Shown here piece by piece: positions 62,860 to 64,000 of a stretch of DNA of 64,000 nt; the stretch's first letter is position 1, and each line of letters opens with the position of its first letter. Source of the stretch: Luteibacter sp. OK325 (lineage in GTDB: Bacteria > Pseudomonadota > Gammaproteobacteria > Xanthomonadales > Rhodanobacteraceae); contig NZ_QAOX01000010.1 of the NCBI RefSeq assembly GCF_003050935.1, forward strand, positions 1 to 64,000, in the 5' to 3' direction. Both the position numbers and the translations under genes were made by a program. The notes below the pieces were generated by a model, which searched no databases, was not told the DNA's origin, and worked only from the letters and a program-made list of their open reading frames with translations.

Positions 62860-64000
62860 GACAGAAAATACTCCCTCGGGTCGATACCGAAACTGCCGGC
62901 GGCCAGTGTGCGCAGGATCTCGCGCCGTACACCGTTGGTCTGGCGCATGAGATCCACGATCATGAAGTCATCGAGATGGCTCTTGTCCGTGCGGGAAAGC
63001 AGCGCCACGCGCGGCTGCAGGCGGCGTGCCTGGTTCTGCACCATGACGATGGCCACCTCGCCGGTGTTGAGCTCAACCAGCGAGCCGGTCGGATAGACGC
63101 CGAGGCAAGCCTGGAACTGCTCCACCAGTTCACCCTGGAACTCACGATCCCGACCGGAATAGAGCTGCCGGATCGCCAGGTGCTGGGACACCGCTGGCCG
63201 ATAGGGCCGTGGCGTGGACATCGCATGGTAGGTGTCGATGATTGCAGCCATGCGTCCGGCCAGCGGGATGGCGGTGCCGGCCAGCCCCTGGGGGTAACCG
63301 CTGCCGTCGAAGCGCTCGTGATGGGTGAGCACCATGTCGCGGACTTCCGCATCGAGAACGCCGGAGTGATCGAGAATGGCCACGCCTTCGTTCACGTGCT
63401 GGCGGGCGAGCTCCCACTCGGCGTCGTTGAGCGGACCACCTCGCTCGAGCATCTCCTCGGGCAACTGCGACTTGCCCACGTCCATCAACAGGCCGCCGGC
63501 GGCGAGGCTGACGATGGCGTCGTCGGTGAAGCCCATGTGCCGGCCGAAGGCCGCCGCCAGCGTGCTGCAGCCGACGGCGTGCTGGTAGGTGTAGCTGTCG
63601 CGCTGGCGCAGGCTCTGCATCCAGAAAAAGGCGTCGCCGCTGCGCAGCACGCTCTCCACCATCGGCCGCACGGCATTTTCCACCGCGTCCGGATCGATCG
63701 GCCGGCCGGCCTGGATGTCTTCGACGATGCGCGCGGCGAAGCTGGCCACGGTATCGAAAGCCTCGCGGGCCCGCGGCATCTCGTCGTCGAAGGAAGCGGT
63801 GTCGCTGTAGCTATGCCGGGTGACCAGTCGCGTGTTCAGGACCGGGCGTACCTTGGCTGCCGTCGGCGCTGGCGCTGACGCGACTCCTGACACACGCGCC
63901 GGCGCGACGCGACGGTGCAGGTCGACGAAGACGTACTTGCAGATGCGCTGCAGGGACTCGATGTCCTCACGGGAGGTGATCGGCACCCCCTGCAACGGAA
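62856..64000 (-). CDS. HD-GYP domain protein with DUF3391 N-terminus (5' end beyond window)
   Basis: At least 380 residues are visible; the frame is open at the window edge, so the start lies outside. The beginning, LQGVPITSREDIESLQ, is the end of a DUF3391 domain. The HD-GYP domain keeps YQHAVGCS, RQHVNEGVAIL, LTHHERFDGSGYP and IIDTYHAMSTPRPYR. The HD dyad, however, reads LLMDVGKSQLP, with Met in place of the metal-binding His. Activity on c-di-GMP is therefore uncertain. It is co-transcribed with the EAL gene. Confidence 0.9.
   Translation of the reverse strand, partial: PLQGVPITSREDIESLQRICKYVFVDLHRRVAPARVSGVASAPAPTAAKVRPVLNTRLVTRHSYSDTASFDDEMPRAREAFDTVASFAARIVEDIQAGRPIDPDAVENAVRPMVESVLRSGDAFFWMQSLRQRDSYTYQHAVGCSTLAAAFGRHMGFTDDAIVSLAAGGLLMDVGKSQLPEEMLERGGPLNDAEWELARQHVNEGVAILDHSGVLDAEVRDMVLTHHERFDGSGYPQGLAGTAIPLAGRMAAIIDTYHAMSTPRPYRPAVSQHLAIRQLYSGRDREFQGELVEQFQACLGVYPTGSLVELNTGEVAIVMVQNQARRLQPRVALLSRTDKSHLDDFMIVDLMRQTNGVRREILRTLAAGSFGIDPREYFLS

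Overview
The window reads as chromosomal DNA of a high-GC gammaproteobacterium of the Xanthomonadales, most likely Rhodanobacteraceae (Luteibacter/Dyella-like). The reasons are a very large Oar-type TonB receptor, a DUF1631 protein, the sspA-sspB/petABC block, xanthomonad-like pil gene content and abundant short palindromic repeats with a GCCGCTTCAGCGGC or GCCGATTCATCGGC core. The taxon is inferred from gene content only. No rRNA, tRNA or CRISPR array was recognised.

Layout. 0-0.8 kb: the cut end of an IS3-type insertion sequence beside a large imperfect inverted repeat. 0.8-30 kb: mostly housekeeping genes. These are a TonB receptor, an ornithine-lipid-type bifunctional acyltransferase, a MarC protein, an SDR and a monothiol glutaredoxin, sodB, purEK, a Trm112-like protein, a DUF1631 protein, a novel secreted cysteine-repeat protein, nadC, sspAB, the cytochrome bc1 operon, a DegS-like protease, a lytic transglycosylase and miaB-ybeZ-ybeY-corC. 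The last group is followed by a DUF4105 membrane protein at the position where lnt lies in E. coli. 30-38 kb: CorA, then an accessory strip with an AAA ATPase, a MORN-like protein, a HEAT protein, an SH3-like secreted protein, broken genes and an orphan RHS tip with a putative immunity gene. 38-40.5 kb: an acetyltransferase and an S9 peptidase.

40.7-61.6 kb is the most distinctive part: a type IV pilus locus (two pilins, pilB, pilC, pilD, then coaE) that contains a complete-looking surface-glycan module. It has two ArnT-like GT-C enzymes in front of the first pilin and a sigma-54-type promoter in front of the second. Two TMTC-like GT-C/TPR proteins and a Wzx-type flippase follow. A tightly overlapping seven-gene operon of glycosyltransferases and methyltransferases runs the other way and is divergent from pilB. 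I infer a pilin-glycosylation or pilus-linked glycan system in which many components occur as tandem paralogous pairs.

61.6-64 kb: a c-di-GMP operon (HD-GYP then degenerate GGDEF-EAL), cut by the window end. REP/REPIN repeats sit after the stop codons of several housekeeping genes and are absent from the pilus/glycan region.
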